A DNA stretch of 64,000 bases from Rhodocyclaceae bacterium (GCA_016718525.1 JADKDD010000001.1:1488001-1552000); one strand, 5' to 3'. Counted from the first letter of the stretch, positions 35,085 to 44,239 are shown. Notes: generated from the sequence alone by a model not told the origin. Translations and numbers: made by a program.

Positions 35085-36232
35085 TTATCAACTGCCTTGG
35101 CTGCGGCGCCAACTTTGACGCCTTCGCGCTCCAGCGAAATAACGATACTGTCGCCTTCCGCGAGACCATCGACGATTTCGGTGAATTCCCAGTTTGAGAG
35201 ACCCGTTTTGACGGCGCGATCGACCAGCGTTCCTTCACTCAACATCATCACGCGGCTGCCCTCAACCAGGGCAGACGTCGGAATTCGAATCACTGATGCA
35301 CGCGTGGCCAGCATGATCTCCACGTCGGCACTGTAGCCCACCAGCAACGGGCTCTTCGGCGTTTCAATAAAACTCACTTCGACATCCACGGTGCGCGCCT
35401 GCTTTTCCACGGCAAGCACATACGGCGCAACGCGCTTGACCATGCCGGAAAAGGTCTGCTTGGGCAGCGCGTCCAGACTGATCCGGACCGGAAGCCCGAC
35501 ATTTATTTTCGGCGCATCGACCTCGTCCATTGGTGCTTTGACGTAAAGGCAAGATTCGTCAATCAAGTCAATCGCAGGTGGGGTCATGATTCCGGGCGGC
35601 GACGGCGTGGAATATTCGCCCAACTCACCAGTGATTTTGGCTACCGTGCCATCAAAGGGCGCGAACAAGGTCGTTCGCCCCTGCTCCGCCTTGGTCACCC
35701 CTACCCGAGCCTGTGCGCCGGCAACCTCGGCGCGCGCCGTCTCACAAGCGGCGCGTCTCGCCTGCGCTTCCGACTTCGCCGTGTCTTCGCGCGCGTCAGA
35801 GACGAAACCTTTGGCGCGCAAAGCGGTTTGACGTTCGGCTTCGCGCGTCGCATTCGCCGCCATGGTGCATATTTCAGTCACGCGCTGGGTGCTGGTAAAG
35901 CGCTGCGCCTCAGCAAGTGTTTGCTGGGCCTTCTGGTCGTCATTCCAGAGTTTCATCAAGAGCTGACCCTTCTTGACCTTGTCGCCCTCTTTCACACCGA
36001 GGTATTCGATCCGTCCTCCAAGAATTGGAGAAAGCTTGGTGCGTTGGCAAGCCTCGACCGTGCCGGCGCGGGTGTTGACCACTGACGAGACTACATCGCC
36101 GCGCTCGACTTTCTTGAGTACCACCGCGACCGGTTTAGGTCGGGTCAACCAATAGGCCCCCGCCGCCAACACGGCCAGCAACAGAAAACCAATAGCCAAG
36201 CGACGCACAAGCACAGAAGCAGATAATTTCAT
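35081..36232 (-). CDS. MacA/HlyD-type membrane fusion protein
   Basis: Periplasmic adaptor of 383 residues that links the ABC permease to an outer-membrane channel. N-terminal anchor (RLAIGFLLLAVLAAGAYWL), first lipoyl half (GRIEYLGVKEGDKVKKGQLL), a short coiled-coil hairpin (AKSEAQARRAACETARAEVA region), second lipoyl half (TLFAPFDGTVAKITGELGEY) and beta-barrel domain. Start at the ATG of MKLSASVLVRR; seven more in-frame codons upstream are not needed. First gene of the operon; no outer-membrane TolC-like gene lies nearby. Confidence 0.92.
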   Translation of the reverse strand: MKLSASVLVRRLAIGFLLLAVLAAGAYWLTRPKPVAVVLKKVERGDVVSSVVNTRAGTVEACQRTKLSPILGGRIEYLGVKEGDKVKKGQLLMKLWNDDQKAQQTLAEAQRFTSTQRVTEICTMAANATREAERQTALRAKGFVSDAREDTAKSEAQARRAACETARAEVAGAQARVGVTKAEQGRTTLFAPFDGTVAKITGELGEYSTPSPPGIMTPPAIDLIDESCLYVKAPMDEVDAPKINVGLPVRISLDALPKQTFSGMVKRVAPYVLAVEKQARTVDVEVSFIETPKSPLLVGYSADVEIMLATRASVIRIPTSALVEGSRVMMLSEGTLVDRAVKTGLSNWEFTEIVDGLAEGDSIVISLEREGVKVGAAAKAVDK

Positions 36233-36357
36233 GCCGTCAATTATGCCGCACACTTAACCCTGCGAAATGTGGTCAAGCGCACCAAAATCGTCAGCAATGG
36301 TTAATCCAGCGTTTGCGTGGCATAGTTCGGCTCACCGTCCTTGGTCGAAAGTTGAAC

Positions 36358-37302
36358 ATGAAACACCGTGCTAGTTTTGCCGACAACCTGCGTTGCTTCG
36401 GTGTCATCGCCACGTTGGCCATTGGCTGTGTTCTGGCTGCACCAGCCAGCGCCGGATGTTCACCCGCTGCAGCAATGCACGATCAACTCAAATTATTGAA
36501 GCGCGATAAATGGCAATCGGTCCAGGATGCGGTCAGACAAACCATGTCCATCGATTTACTTGATTGCCTCGGCGCGCCAGACCCGGTTCTGCGCGACGAA
36601 CTCACCTTTGAAGCTTTGAGCGCCTGGATGCGTGGCAAGCAATTAACGCCGGAAACACTGCGCATCATCAATGGCAAACTCCAGGCTGTGCTAAACGAAA
36701 GCAAATCCGCTGCAGGCGGTTTTACCGACTCAGCCGGTTTCCTGCAACCCTTTGCTGCATTGACCTTGGCTGAAATCGCGCGCGCTGACCGGATTCAAGC
36801 TTTTCTCACGGACAAGGAACTCGATGGGCTCGTTGACACCGCTGCCAACTACCTGATCAACGTTCGCGACTATCGCGGCTATGTTGAAGGCGAAGGTTGG
36901 CGCCACGGTGTCGCCCACGGTGCGGATTTGATGTTGCAGCTCTCACTCAATCCGCGTCTGACGAGATCTCATCTGGATCGCATCCTCGCTGCAATTGCCA
37001 GCCAGATCGCGCCACCCGGCGAACATTTTTATCGCTACCATGAAGGTGAACGACTGATGGCGCCGGTGTTCTATATCGCCCGTCGCGATACCTATCAAAC
37101 TGCGGATTGGGATACCTGGATTACAGCATTGAGGCAAGCGCCCAAAGACCAATCAAATGTCTCCCAAGCTACCCTCGCACGCCGCCACAATCTTTCCGGA
37201 TTCTTGCTTCCGCTTTACTTTTCACTAAGAGAGTCCGGCGATATGCGGCAACAAGAACGCCTGCTGCCGGCGACCACGAAGGCTTTGAAGGCACTCGACT
37301 AA
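36358..37302 (+). CDS. DUF2785 family exported protein
   Basis: 314-residue protein with a signal peptide (MKHRASFADNLRCFGVI, then a hydrophobic core, cleavage near APASAG). The C-terminal two thirds match the DUF2785 pattern: FLQPFAALTLAEIARAD, DYRGYVEGEGWRHGVAHGAD and LDRILAAIASQI, a helical array. Function unknown. The start at 36358 follows the signal-peptide logic; 15 more codons are open upstream. Divergent from the export operon. Confidence 0.82.
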   Translation: MKHRASFADNLRCFGVIATLAIGCVLAAPASAGCSPAAAMHDQLKLLKRDKWQSVQDAVRQTMSIDLLDCLGAPDPVLRDELTFEALSAWMRGKQLTPETLRIINGKLQAVLNESKSAAGGFTDSAGFLQPFAALTLAEIARADRIQAFLTDKELDGLVDTAANYLINVRDYRGYVEGEGWRHGVAHGADLMLQLSLNPRLTRSHLDRILAAIASQIAPPGEHFYRYHEGERLMAPVFYIARRDTYQTADWDTWITALRQAPKDQSNVSQATLARRHNLSGFLLPLYFSLRESGDMRQQERLLPATTKALKALD

Positions 37303-37353
37303 ACAGGTATCAAGACACCGGGCACAGTCTCCGTCGAGTCGCCGTTTGCAGCG

Positions 37354-37755
37354 TCAAAACACGAGCGTGGCCCAAGCCGGATCAAGTGCCCTGTCGACGA
37401 ACGCACTGGCACCAGAGCTGCCTGAATACTCCGGTATCAAGGCATCCTGCCCGGTGATCAAAGTTGACGTTGCCATCGCGCAAGCGCGAAAACTCACGTG
37501 ACCGTCAGCAGCCTGCTGCATCAGATCGTAAATCGAGGTGTCCAGACCCGGCCACGGCCGCAAGGCCTTTGCGACACCAACCACCAGGAGGCGAACCGCA
37601 GGTCCGGAAAAATGGATCTCGACCTCACAATCAAATGCACTGGCGGCAGCAGCATGTACAAATGGGGTGGCGCATAGTTCAGGGCGGTCCGGCGTCGCTG
37701 CCCAAAGCAGAATCGCGAGCTTACGACGGTAATTTGTGTCGCTGCTGACAGTCAT
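37354..37755 (-). CDS. DsrE-like protein at the end of the selenium/formate operon
   Basis: 133-residue protein of the DsrE/DsrF-like fold (small sulfur-relay and peroxiredoxin-like proteins). KLAILLWAATPDRPELCATP forms the first beta-strand/loop, followed by EIHFSGPAVRLLVVGVAKAL and YDLMQQAADGHVSFRACAMA, where the Cys (in FRACAMA) sits where DsrE-type proteins carry a reactive cysteine. The start at 37755 (MTVSSDTNYRRKL) overlaps the stop of the lipoyl-carrier gene by 4 bp. Longer readings overlap that gene heavily. A role in sulfur or selenium transfer is inference from context. Confidence 0.72.
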   Translation of the reverse strand: MTVSSDTNYRRKLAILLWAATPDRPELCATPFVHAAAASAFDCEVEIHFSGPAVRLLVVGVAKALRPWPGLDTSIYDLMQQAADGHVSFRACAMATSTLITGQDALIPEYSGSSGASAFVDRALDPAWATLVF

Positions 37756-38183
37756 AGGAATTTCGCTGAAGGTTCCATGCGCTGTATGTGTGAACGATAC
37801 ACGTTGGCATCGACCAACCGAGTATGTTCGAGTTCCCAGGCTATCGGACGTCCGCGCACCATCCATGCCTCGTCATACGGATCATGGTTCAGAATCGTTG
37901 GTGACGCCTCGAGTCTTTCGTTTCCCTCCAGAATAATGATGGACAGCGGGGCGTGAACAGCCAGAACTGTTTTGGCACATTCAACCGTTGCGATTCCCCG
38001 CCCGAAGGTGCATTCAGCGCCATTCGGCTTGGATGTAAACGCAACAATTTCGCCCGCAAGAAATATACCGTAGCTGGTGGCGCCGATAAATACCTCATCA
38101 CCAGATTGCTTTATCCACATGTCGTATTCCGGATCGTAGAGCAACGGCTCGGGAATTTTTCCGATGAACGCTTGACGCGGCAT
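37752..38183 (-). CDS. GcvH-like lipoyl-carrier protein
   Basis: 143-residue protein with the hammerhead fold of glycine-cleavage H protein. The likely lipoylated Lys71 lies in TVECAKTVLAVHAPLS, aligned with the VESVKAASDIYSPVSG block of GcvH, and NHDPYDEAWMVRGRP matches the conserved NEDPYGEGWLFK end. Differences: Cys69 next to the lysine pair and Ile for the conserved Gly after PLS. No gcvT, gcvP or lipoate-ligase gene lies here, so a role in glycine cleavage is unlikely; H-like carriers also work in sulfur oxidation (sHdr). Start chosen at MPRQAFIGKIP, just past selC. Confidence 0.82.
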   Translation of the reverse strand: MPRQAFIGKIPEPLLYDPEYDMWIKQSGDEVFIGATSYGIFLAGEIVAFTSKPNGAECTFGRGIATVECAKTVLAVHAPLSIIILEGNERLEASPTILNHDPYDEAWMVRGRPIAWELEHTRLVDANVYRSHIQRMEPSAKFL

Positions 38184-38202
38184 GAGATCAGCGACAAGAC
38201 GG

Positions 38203-38295
38203 CGGAAGAGAGCGGGAGTCGAACCCACCCGGGACCGCATGGCGACCCCTTCCGGTTTTGAAGACCGGACGCCCCACCGGGGAACGTTCTCTTCC
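38203..38295 (-). tRNA. selC: tRNA-Sec (UCA anticodon)
   Basis: 93-nt selenocysteine tRNA on the minus strand. Acceptor arms GGAAGAG and CTCTTCC pair, the anticodon loop is CTTCAAA (UCA) with a long stem, the variable arm is long (about 20 nt) and the T-arm has GGTTCGACTCC. The sequence is close to the E. coli gene throughout, including GGTCCCGGG. The 3' end reads CCG after the discriminator G, so CCA is added post-transcriptionally. It begins 5 bp past the selB stop, so it is processed from the sel operon transcript. Confidence 0.97.
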
Positions 38296-38300
38296 TTTGA

Positions 38301-40274
38301 TCATGAAGAAGCTTCCAATACTTGAGTTGAGCAGTTTGACAATTCCCACTGGTACAGGGACCCCTCCCGGCGCAACTGATGCTCGTCCCTCACTCGTCGA
38401 GTGTAGCCGATGCGATCAAAAAATTCGAGAATCTGAATCGCCACCTTGCGCCCCCCACCAATGACATCGCGCAGCGAGGCGGCCCGGACGCCATGATTCG
38501 CATCACTCAGCTCGCGCACCTTTTCAGCAAGTTCTGCAACCGCATTGGCACTGAAGTAGTGGTCGTGCGCTACCAGATAGAGTTCTCCCGCGCGCGCGAT
38601 TCGACGGAACAATTGACGCACAACTTCTTCCGGTAATCCGCTCATCCCGGACACGTCACGCACCCGGGGCGGATTGTACGGAGACGCATTAAGGTGCACT
38701 TTTAAAGCATTGAATAGATCACGATCAGACTCAGACATTTGCGCAATATGCCCCGCAAGGTGAAGCCATGAACGCGTCTGGGCAATAACACCTTTGGCGA
38801 GAAGGTCAGCCACTAATGTGTCAAAGGCACTGCGCGATAAGGTCGCAAGTGTCATGCGGCGCAGACGTTCGCGCTCGACGCCGCTCATCTCCGGTGCACG
38901 CTCGTGTTCAGACGCCAATGCCCCGGTAAGGCGCAGCGCCAGAGCTTCCCATGCATCAACGGAAAAGCCGATCTGTTCATCAGCGGTTTTAATCACGCGT
39001 AAATTTGCCTGATGCCACAGGCATTCAGCGTCGTGATCGGTCAAATTCCAGTTGATGGCGAACCGGTGCAGGTCGATCCCGGCAGGTGCACGCGCAGTCT
39101 GAATTTCCAGCACATGCGATGGATCTTCATCCCGCATGGCATTGAGTAACTCGAGTCTCGCGGCTGCTCTCTTATGGCGAGATGGCGGAAAGATGTCCAG
39201 TACGCGCCCACCGGCGACCGTCCGCTGCGCGCTTGCATCGCGTAAAACGAAGTGATCCCCATGAACGCAAAACGTCGGGTGCTCAAGCACAATTTCCGCC
39301 AGCGCACACTCGCCCGGTGCCAGCGAGGTGCCTTCCAATAGCGCTACGCGTGCCGGGATATCCGAGGTTCCCAGATGTAAGTGAACTGCCTGCCAATGCA
39401 ACAACGAAACTTGGTCCCGCGGCACGCTAAGCTCCGCATGGAATCGAGTGATCGAAAGCGCTAACGCAGGGTCAACCAGCCACATTCCACGCTTGAGGTC
39501 CTGACGCTCAAAATCCCCAACCAATGCAAGTGCGCAGCGCTGCCCGACCTGTCCGCTCGCGGCAACCCGGTCTTGAACATGCAAGCTACGGATGCGCGCC
39601 TTGATCGGACCACTTTGACCCGAAGGAACGATCATGGCTGTGTCGCCAACGCCAATTTTTCCGGAGTGCGCAGTACCCGTGACAACCGTTCCGGCACCGG
39701 ACAAACTGAAACAACGGTCTATTGCAAGCCTGAAACGACCTTCGGGCAACCGCTCCTGATGCCGAGATGCAATCGCCAGCAGATGTGACCGCAAAGCTGA
39801 CACACCATCGCCAGTGACGGATGAAAGCGGGAATATCGGATAACGTCCCAGGAAACTGTCTTTAAGCAGATCTCTGACTTCGTCGTGCGCCGCCACAAGG
39901 CGTTCCGGGGTGACGAGGTCACTCATTGTGATAGCCACTGCTCCGTGTTTTATCCCGAGCAGATTGAGTAAGCCCAAATGCTCGCGGGTTTGCGGCATGG
40001 GACCATCAGTTGCGGCAATCACCAGCAATACAAAATCGATTCCGGTTGCACCGGCCAGCATGTTATGAATCAGCCGTTCGTGCCCGGGAACATCAATAAA
40101 CCCCATGATTGGGGATTCCGGTTCACCGGCATCCAACGGCATATAGGCATAGCCCAGATCGAGCGTGATTCCCCGCCGTTTCTCCTCGGGAAGCCGGTCA
40201 GTATTGACGCCGGTGAGCGCTTTCACCAATGTCGTTTTACCGTGATCGATATGACCTGCGGTGCCGATAATCAT
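38301..40274 (-). CDS. selB: Selenocysteine-specific elongation factor SelB
   Basis: GTPase that carries Sec-tRNA to UGA codons marked by a SECIS hairpin. 657 residues. G1 GHIDHGKTT at residues 7-15, G3 DVPGHE at 61-66; the G4 position reads TMSD rather than TKxD, a slight deviation. C-terminal winged-helix repeats (for example VRDVSGMSGLPEEVVRQLF and HGVRAASLRDVIGGGRKVA) bind the SECIS element. Overlaps selA by 4 bp and sits directly upstream of selC. Confidence 0.97.
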   Translation of the reverse strand: MIIGTAGHIDHGKTTLVKALTGVNTDRLPEEKRRGITLDLGYAYMPLDAGEPESPIMGFIDVPGHERLIHNMLAGATGIDFVLLVIAATDGPMPQTREHLGLLNLLGIKHGAVAITMSDLVTPERLVAAHDEVRDLLKDSFLGRYPIFPLSSVTGDGVSALRSHLLAIASRHQERLPEGRFRLAIDRCFSLSGAGTVVTGTAHSGKIGVGDTAMIVPSGQSGPIKARIRSLHVQDRVAASGQVGQRCALALVGDFERQDLKRGMWLVDPALALSITRFHAELSVPRDQVSLLHWQAVHLHLGTSDIPARVALLEGTSLAPGECALAEIVLEHPTFCVHGDHFVLRDASAQRTVAGGRVLDIFPPSRHKRAAARLELLNAMRDEDPSHVLEIQTARAPAGIDLHRFAINWNLTDHDAECLWHQANLRVIKTADEQIGFSVDAWEALALRLTGALASEHERAPEMSGVERERLRRMTLATLSRSAFDTLVADLLAKGVIAQTRSWLHLAGHIAQMSESDRDLFNALKVHLNASPYNPPRVRDVSGMSGLPEEVVRQLFRRIARAGELYLVAHDHYFSANAVAELAEKVRELSDANHGVRAASLRDVIGGGRKVAIQILEFFDRIGYTRRVRDEHQLRREGSLYQWELSNCSTQVLEASS

Positions 40275-41689
40275 TGTGGCGCTTTAAGTGCAGCGAGACA
40301 CGCTAAAAAGTCGTCCTCGTCAACTGAATCGAGACAGCGCAGATCGAGCAACAGGGAGCCATCGTCGATGCGACCAATAATTGGTCTGCCCGGATAGTCC
40401 ACATGACGCAAGCGGCGTTCAATCAGATTAAGCACGCCACTTCTCTTGCCTTTTGGCCGGATGGCAAAGCCGGCTGATTCCAGCCGGTCGGCAGGCAACG
40501 CACCGGAGCCAATCTGCGATCTCAACGGGACTACCTCGACGTTGACAGGCAATTCGGTCAACGCTTCCAGCAACCCCGGCAATAATCGCAGGGTCTGTTC
40601 GCGGATATCCGCCTCCGTCCTGGTGAGATGGCGCAATGTGGTCAGCCGGTGAGGTAGCCGGTCTGGATCAAGATAGAGCCGTAGCACGGCCTCCAGCGCG
40701 GCGAGTGTTATTTTTCCTACGCGCAATGCGCGTTTGAGCGGATTTTTTTTGATCTTTTCAATCAGTTCACGCTTGCCCACCAGCATTCCAGCTTGCGGCC
40801 CGCCAAGAAGCTTGTCACCTGAAAACGTCACCAGATCGGCGCCGGCGGCAATGGCTTCACTTGCGGTCGGTTCATAAGGCAATCCCCAAAGCCTGAAGTC
40901 AACCAAAGTGCCGGACCCTAGGTCAGTGACCATCGGAAGTCCATGGCGATGCGCAAGTTCAGCCAACTCACTTTCCGCCACCGAGTGCGTAAAACCTTGA
41001 ATGGAATAATTGCTGGTGTGCACCTTCATCAGCATCGCGGTTCGCGCAAGCGGCGCTTCATCGATCGCGGCAACAAAACCCTTGAGGTGCGTTCGATTGG
41101 TGGTCCCGACTTCAATCAGCTTCGCCCCGGCGCGGCTCATGATGTCGGGGATGCGGAATGCACCACCGATCTCGACCAGTTCCCCGCGCGAAACAATCAC
41201 CCGTTTTTTTTGGGCCAGCGTATTGAGCAACAAAAACACTGCTGCGGCATTATTGTTGACCACAGTGGCAGCTTCAGCACCGGTAATCTTGCACAGCAGA
41301 TCATTGACGATTTCGTCGCGATCACCTCGGCCGCCGCTTTGGAGGTCAAACTCCAGTGCACAGGGGCTGCGCGCCGCTGAGACGATCGCCGCAATCGCCT
41401 CCTCCGGCAGCACCGCACGGCCAAGGTTGGTGTGAAGCACAGTGCCGGTCAAGTTGAGAACAGGGCGTAACTTTGGCGTCGATAACGGCGTGTCACCAGC
41501 ACCAACTCGCGCGACCAACGTCGCCAGTGAAGGCGCAGCGCCGCCCCCTTTAATTTCGCTCCGCGCATCCGCTAGTACATCCCGCACGAGGTTGGTGACT
41601 AAGGCACAACCATGGCGCTCGACCATTAACGATATCTGTTCCTCAGCGAGCAGGCGATCAACAGATGGAAGCTGTGAAAATGGGTTCAT
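40271..41689 (-). CDS. selA: L-seryl-tRNA(Sec) selenium transferase (carries an in-frame repeat copy)
   Basis: PLP enzyme that turns seryl-tRNA(Sec) into selenocysteinyl-tRNA. 472 residues. PLP lysine Lys293 in FSGDKLLGGPQAG, and the family block NLTGTVLHTNLGRAVL at 79-94. Residues 61-70 (RVGAGDTPLS) are encoded by a copy of the dispersed 27-bp repeat, in the linker between the N-terminal tRNA-binding part and the PLP core. Follows fdhE by 39 bp and overlaps selB by 4 bp. Confidence 0.97.
   Translation of the reverse strand: MNPFSQLPSVDRLLAEEQISLMVERHGCALVTNLVRDVLADARSEIKGGGAAPSLATLVARVGAGDTPLSTPKLRPVLNLTGTVLHTNLGRAVLPEEAIAAIVSAARSPCALEFDLQSGGRGDRDEIVNDLLCKITGAEAATVVNNNAAAVFLLLNTLAQKKRVIVSRGELVEIGGAFRIPDIMSRAGAKLIEVGTTNRTHLKGFVAAIDEAPLARTAMLMKVHTSNYSIQGFTHSVAESELAELAHRHGLPMVTDLGSGTLVDFRLWGLPYEPTASEAIAAGADLVTFSGDKLLGGPQAGMLVGKRELIEKIKKNPLKRALRVGKITLAALEAVLRLYLDPDRLPHRLTTLRHLTRTEADIREQTLRLLPGLLEALTELPVNVEVVPLRSQIGSGALPADRLESAGFAIRPKGKRSGVLNLIERRLRHVDYPGRPIIGRIDDGSLLLDLRCLDSVDEDDFLACLAALKAPQ
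41482..41508 (-). repeat. Dispersed 27-bp repeat, copy 7 (inside selA)
   Basis: On the minus strand it reads GAGTTGGTGCTG, GTGAC, then ACGCCGTTAT. Same orientation as selA, read as VGAGDTPL, the same frame as the tex copy. Confidence 0.85.
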
Positions 41690-41728
41690 GATTTCACCCG
41701 CACCGGGCAGAAATGTGAAGCAGGAATA

Positions 41729-42646
41729 TTACCCCTCGCCAGGCATTAAAAGGAGATTCGGTCCGGCCCGGGAGTAACCCGCCTCGTCAACCAGAATATC
41801 GAGCGCCAAGGTGGCGAGATCGTCCGCAACCGGATCAAGCCCACCCTTTTCCACATAAACAATTTTCAAATAACTCATGCAGGTCTCGCAGGTTTCCGCA
41901 CGCACCGCTTCCGGATTTTTTAACCCGTCACCTTCAAGCTGGCGGTAACTGATGTTTTCATTGGCGTCACACGCTGCACATTTGACCCGCACCAGATTCC
42001 ATTCGGTATTGCACAGTGCGCAATGCAAAAAACGCAGGTTCGCAACATCGCCGGCAGTCTTGACGATACTGGCCACCGGCAAATAGCCGCAGCACGGACA
42101 AACGCCAGCGACATCAAGCGTGGTGATTTTCGTATTCAAACGAATTGCAAGACCGGTCCAGAGCACCTGTAGTGCCGCCGCCACGTAGGGAAGAATCGCC
42201 ACGTCATCGCCATACAGTTCGGTGTGAAGCACTTGCTCAGCCAAAGCCTCAAGATGTTGGGTGGAGAGTGTGCCCACACGTTCCAGATCGGAACGTGCGG
42301 CCTCAGTGGCGTATGGCATGACGGCCGCGACAAGTTGATGCAGCAGACCATGCCAGACCGGATCGCGTGGCCAAGATTGCGCCGGCAACGTGGGCATTCC
42401 GTAGTCACGGGACTGTTGCAGTGCCGTAAGAGTTGGTAGCGGCAGATCAGCGGGCAACGTCTGCAGAGCGTCGTGCTGGGCGCGACTCAATACGGCAAGA
42501 AACCGCAGCCAATCGCCCAGGCTGTGGCCTTCTGCAAGTTGTTCCAGACGTCTGGCACGAACAGCGAATAATTCGCTGTCGGGGGTAAGGACTAACGGGG
42601 GTTCACTCGACGATCTGATTGGAATAATTGGGGTAGTGGAGTTCAT
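41729..42646 (-). CDS. fdhE: Formate dehydrogenase accessory protein FdhE
   Basis: Rubredoxin-like iron-binding protein needed for active formate dehydrogenase. 305 residues. C-terminal CxxC pairs: CPCCGYLP, CALCNTEW, CAACDANE and CETCMSYL, as in FdhE. The ATG at 42646 gives MNSTTPIIPIRSSS; 22 more codons upstream are open but look unlike family sequence. It sits between fdoI and selA. Confidence 0.95.
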   Translation of the reverse strand: MNSTTPIIPIRSSSEPPLVLTPDSELFAVRARRLEQLAEGHSLGDWLRFLAVLSRAQHDALQTLPADLPLPTLTALQQSRDYGMPTLPAQSWPRDPVWHGLLHQLVAAVMPYATEAARSDLERVGTLSTQHLEALAEQVLHTELYGDDVAILPYVAAALQVLWTGLAIRLNTKITTLDVAGVCPCCGYLPVASIVKTAGDVANLRFLHCALCNTEWNLVRVKCAACDANENISYRQLEGDGLKNPEAVRAETCETCMSYLKIVYVEKGGLDPVADDLATLALDILVDEAGYSRAGPNLLLMPGEG

Positions 42647-42722
42647 GAATGCGATCAAAGGCCCGGGGGCAAAATAGCCCGCAGGCCAATGAAAAAAACA
42701 GCACGATTGCAACGAACGGTGA

Positions 42723-43343
42723 TTACTTGCCTGTCACTTGCCGATACCAGGCGCGATGATGCTGTTTGGCCCAGGCGCGAGTCACCGTGCCATAGACCAT
42801 GGCGCGGATTGTCCCTCTGACCCAAATCGCGGCATAAACATGAACCATGACAATGCCGATCATAAAGGCACCAATCGCGGCGTGAATGACCGCGCCGAGC
42901 CGCACCAGTTCAGCCGGGAAGCCGAAGTAAGCCCGCCATAGCACCACACCGGATATCGTCATCAGCAACACACAAATCGACAGCATCCAAAACATCATCT
43001 TTTGGCCGCCGTTGTATTTGCCCTGTTCGGGCATGTTGTGATCATTGCCGCTAACCATTTCCTTAGCGCGGGAAAGCCACTCCTTGTCAGCCGGTTGCAT
43101 GACATTCAGCGCTCGAAACCGCAGGAACATCGAGACGAATGCCACTGCCATCAATACCCCAATAAAGGGATGCAAAATGCGCGTCCAAACGCCGCCGCCG
43201 AACAACATCGTCAGCGGCCAGAACGCAGGATGGAAAAAGGCGAGCCCGGAGAGTGCCAGCAAAATGAAGCTGATACCAACGACCCAATGATTAGTCCGCT
43301 CCGGTGCCGTATAGCGTTGCAGATCTTTCGGATTGCGAATCAT
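42723..43343 (-). CDS. fdoI: Formate dehydrogenase gamma subunit (cytochrome b556)
   Basis: 206-residue di-haem membrane subunit that passes electrons to quinone. Four hydrophobic helices (HWVVGISFILLALSGLAFF, HPFIGVLMAVAFVSMFLRF, MFWMLSICVLLMTISGVVLW, HAAIGAFMIGIVMVHVYAAI) with haem-ligand histidines in the first, second and fourth helices. It could equally be named fdnI; the sequence does not separate the two. Overlaps fdoH by 4 bp. Confidence 0.95.
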   Translation of the reverse strand: MIRNPKDLQRYTAPERTNHWVVGISFILLALSGLAFFHPAFWPLTMLFGGGVWTRILHPFIGVLMAVAFVSMFLRFRALNVMQPADKEWLSRAKEMVSGNDHNMPEQGKYNGGQKMMFWMLSICVLLMTISGVVLWRAYFGFPAELVRLGAVIHAAIGAFMIGIVMVHVYAAIWVRGTIRAMVYGTVTRAWAKQHHRAWYRQVTGK

Positions 43344-44227
43344 TTTGCGTCCTCCTTGGCAATTTCGTCTTCCAATTCCTGGCTAACTTCATTCGGTCCT
43401 TTGGAGACAAAGTGGAACAGACTCCCCAGTGCCACCGCAGCCATTGTCAAACTGGCCAACGGCTTTGCAAAGCCTTTCCACAGGGCGACCAATGGACTGA
43501 TGCTTGGATTGTTCGGAAGCTTGCTGTACAGCTCAGGTCGATCCGCGTGTTGCAGAACATACATGACGTGCGTTCCTCCAACCCCTTGCGGATCGTATAA
43601 GCCGGCCTGTTCGAACCCACGCGACTTCAGGTCGCCGATACGTTTGTCGGCGTAGTCCTTCATTTGCTCCTTGGAACCGAACTGCAATGCACCTGTCGGA
43701 CAGGCCTTTACGCAAGCGGGTGCCTGACCAACTGCGACTCGGTCGGAACACAAGCTGCATTTGTAGGCTTTGTTATCGGCCTTGGAAATGCGCGGGACAT
43801 TGAACGGGCAGGCAGGGATACAGTAGCCGCAACCGATACAGTTTTCCTGATGGAAGTCGACAATCCCGTTGGAGTATTGAATGATCGCGCCAGGCGACGG
43901 GCAGGCTTTAAGGCATCCCGGATCCGCGCAATGCATGCAGCCGTCCTTTCGGATCAGCCATTCCAGTTTGCCTTGTTCCTCGACTTCAGCATACCGCATA
44001 ACGGTCCACGATTTGGCCGTGAGATCTATCGGGTTGTCATATACCCCTGTACAAGTTCCAACCTCATCGCGGATATCGTTCCATTCCATGCAAGCAGCCT
44101 GACAAGCCTTGCAGCCAATGCAGGTAGAAACGTCGATCAACTTCGCCACTGCGGTTGTTTCGCGAATTGACGGAGCTGGTGTGGTGGTTGCCGATCGGCG
44201 GGCGATGTCCAGACTTTGTAGAGCCAT
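43340..44227 (-). CDS. fdoH: Formate dehydrogenase beta subunit (4x[4Fe-4S])
   Basis: 295-residue electron-transfer subunit with four ferredoxin-type clusters: CIGCKACQAACMEWND, the CMHCADPGCLKACP block, CIGCGYCIPACPFNVPR and CSLCSDRVAVGQAPACVKAC. A C-terminal membrane helix (PLASLTMAAVALGSLFHFV) anchors it next to the gamma subunit. Twelve bases after fdoG, 4-bp overlap with fdoI. Confidence 0.97.
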   Translation of the reverse strand: MALQSLDIARRSATTTPAPSIRETTAVAKLIDVSTCIGCKACQAACMEWNDIRDEVGTCTGVYDNPIDLTAKSWTVMRYAEVEEQGKLEWLIRKDGCMHCADPGCLKACPSPGAIIQYSNGIVDFHQENCIGCGYCIPACPFNVPRISKADNKAYKCSLCSDRVAVGQAPACVKACPTGALQFGSKEQMKDYADKRIGDLKSRGFEQAGLYDPQGVGGTHVMYVLQHADRPELYSKLPNNPSISPLVALWKGFAKPLASLTMAAVALGSLFHFVSKGPNEVSQELEDEIAKEDAK

Positions 44228-44239
44228 GTCGTATCTCCC

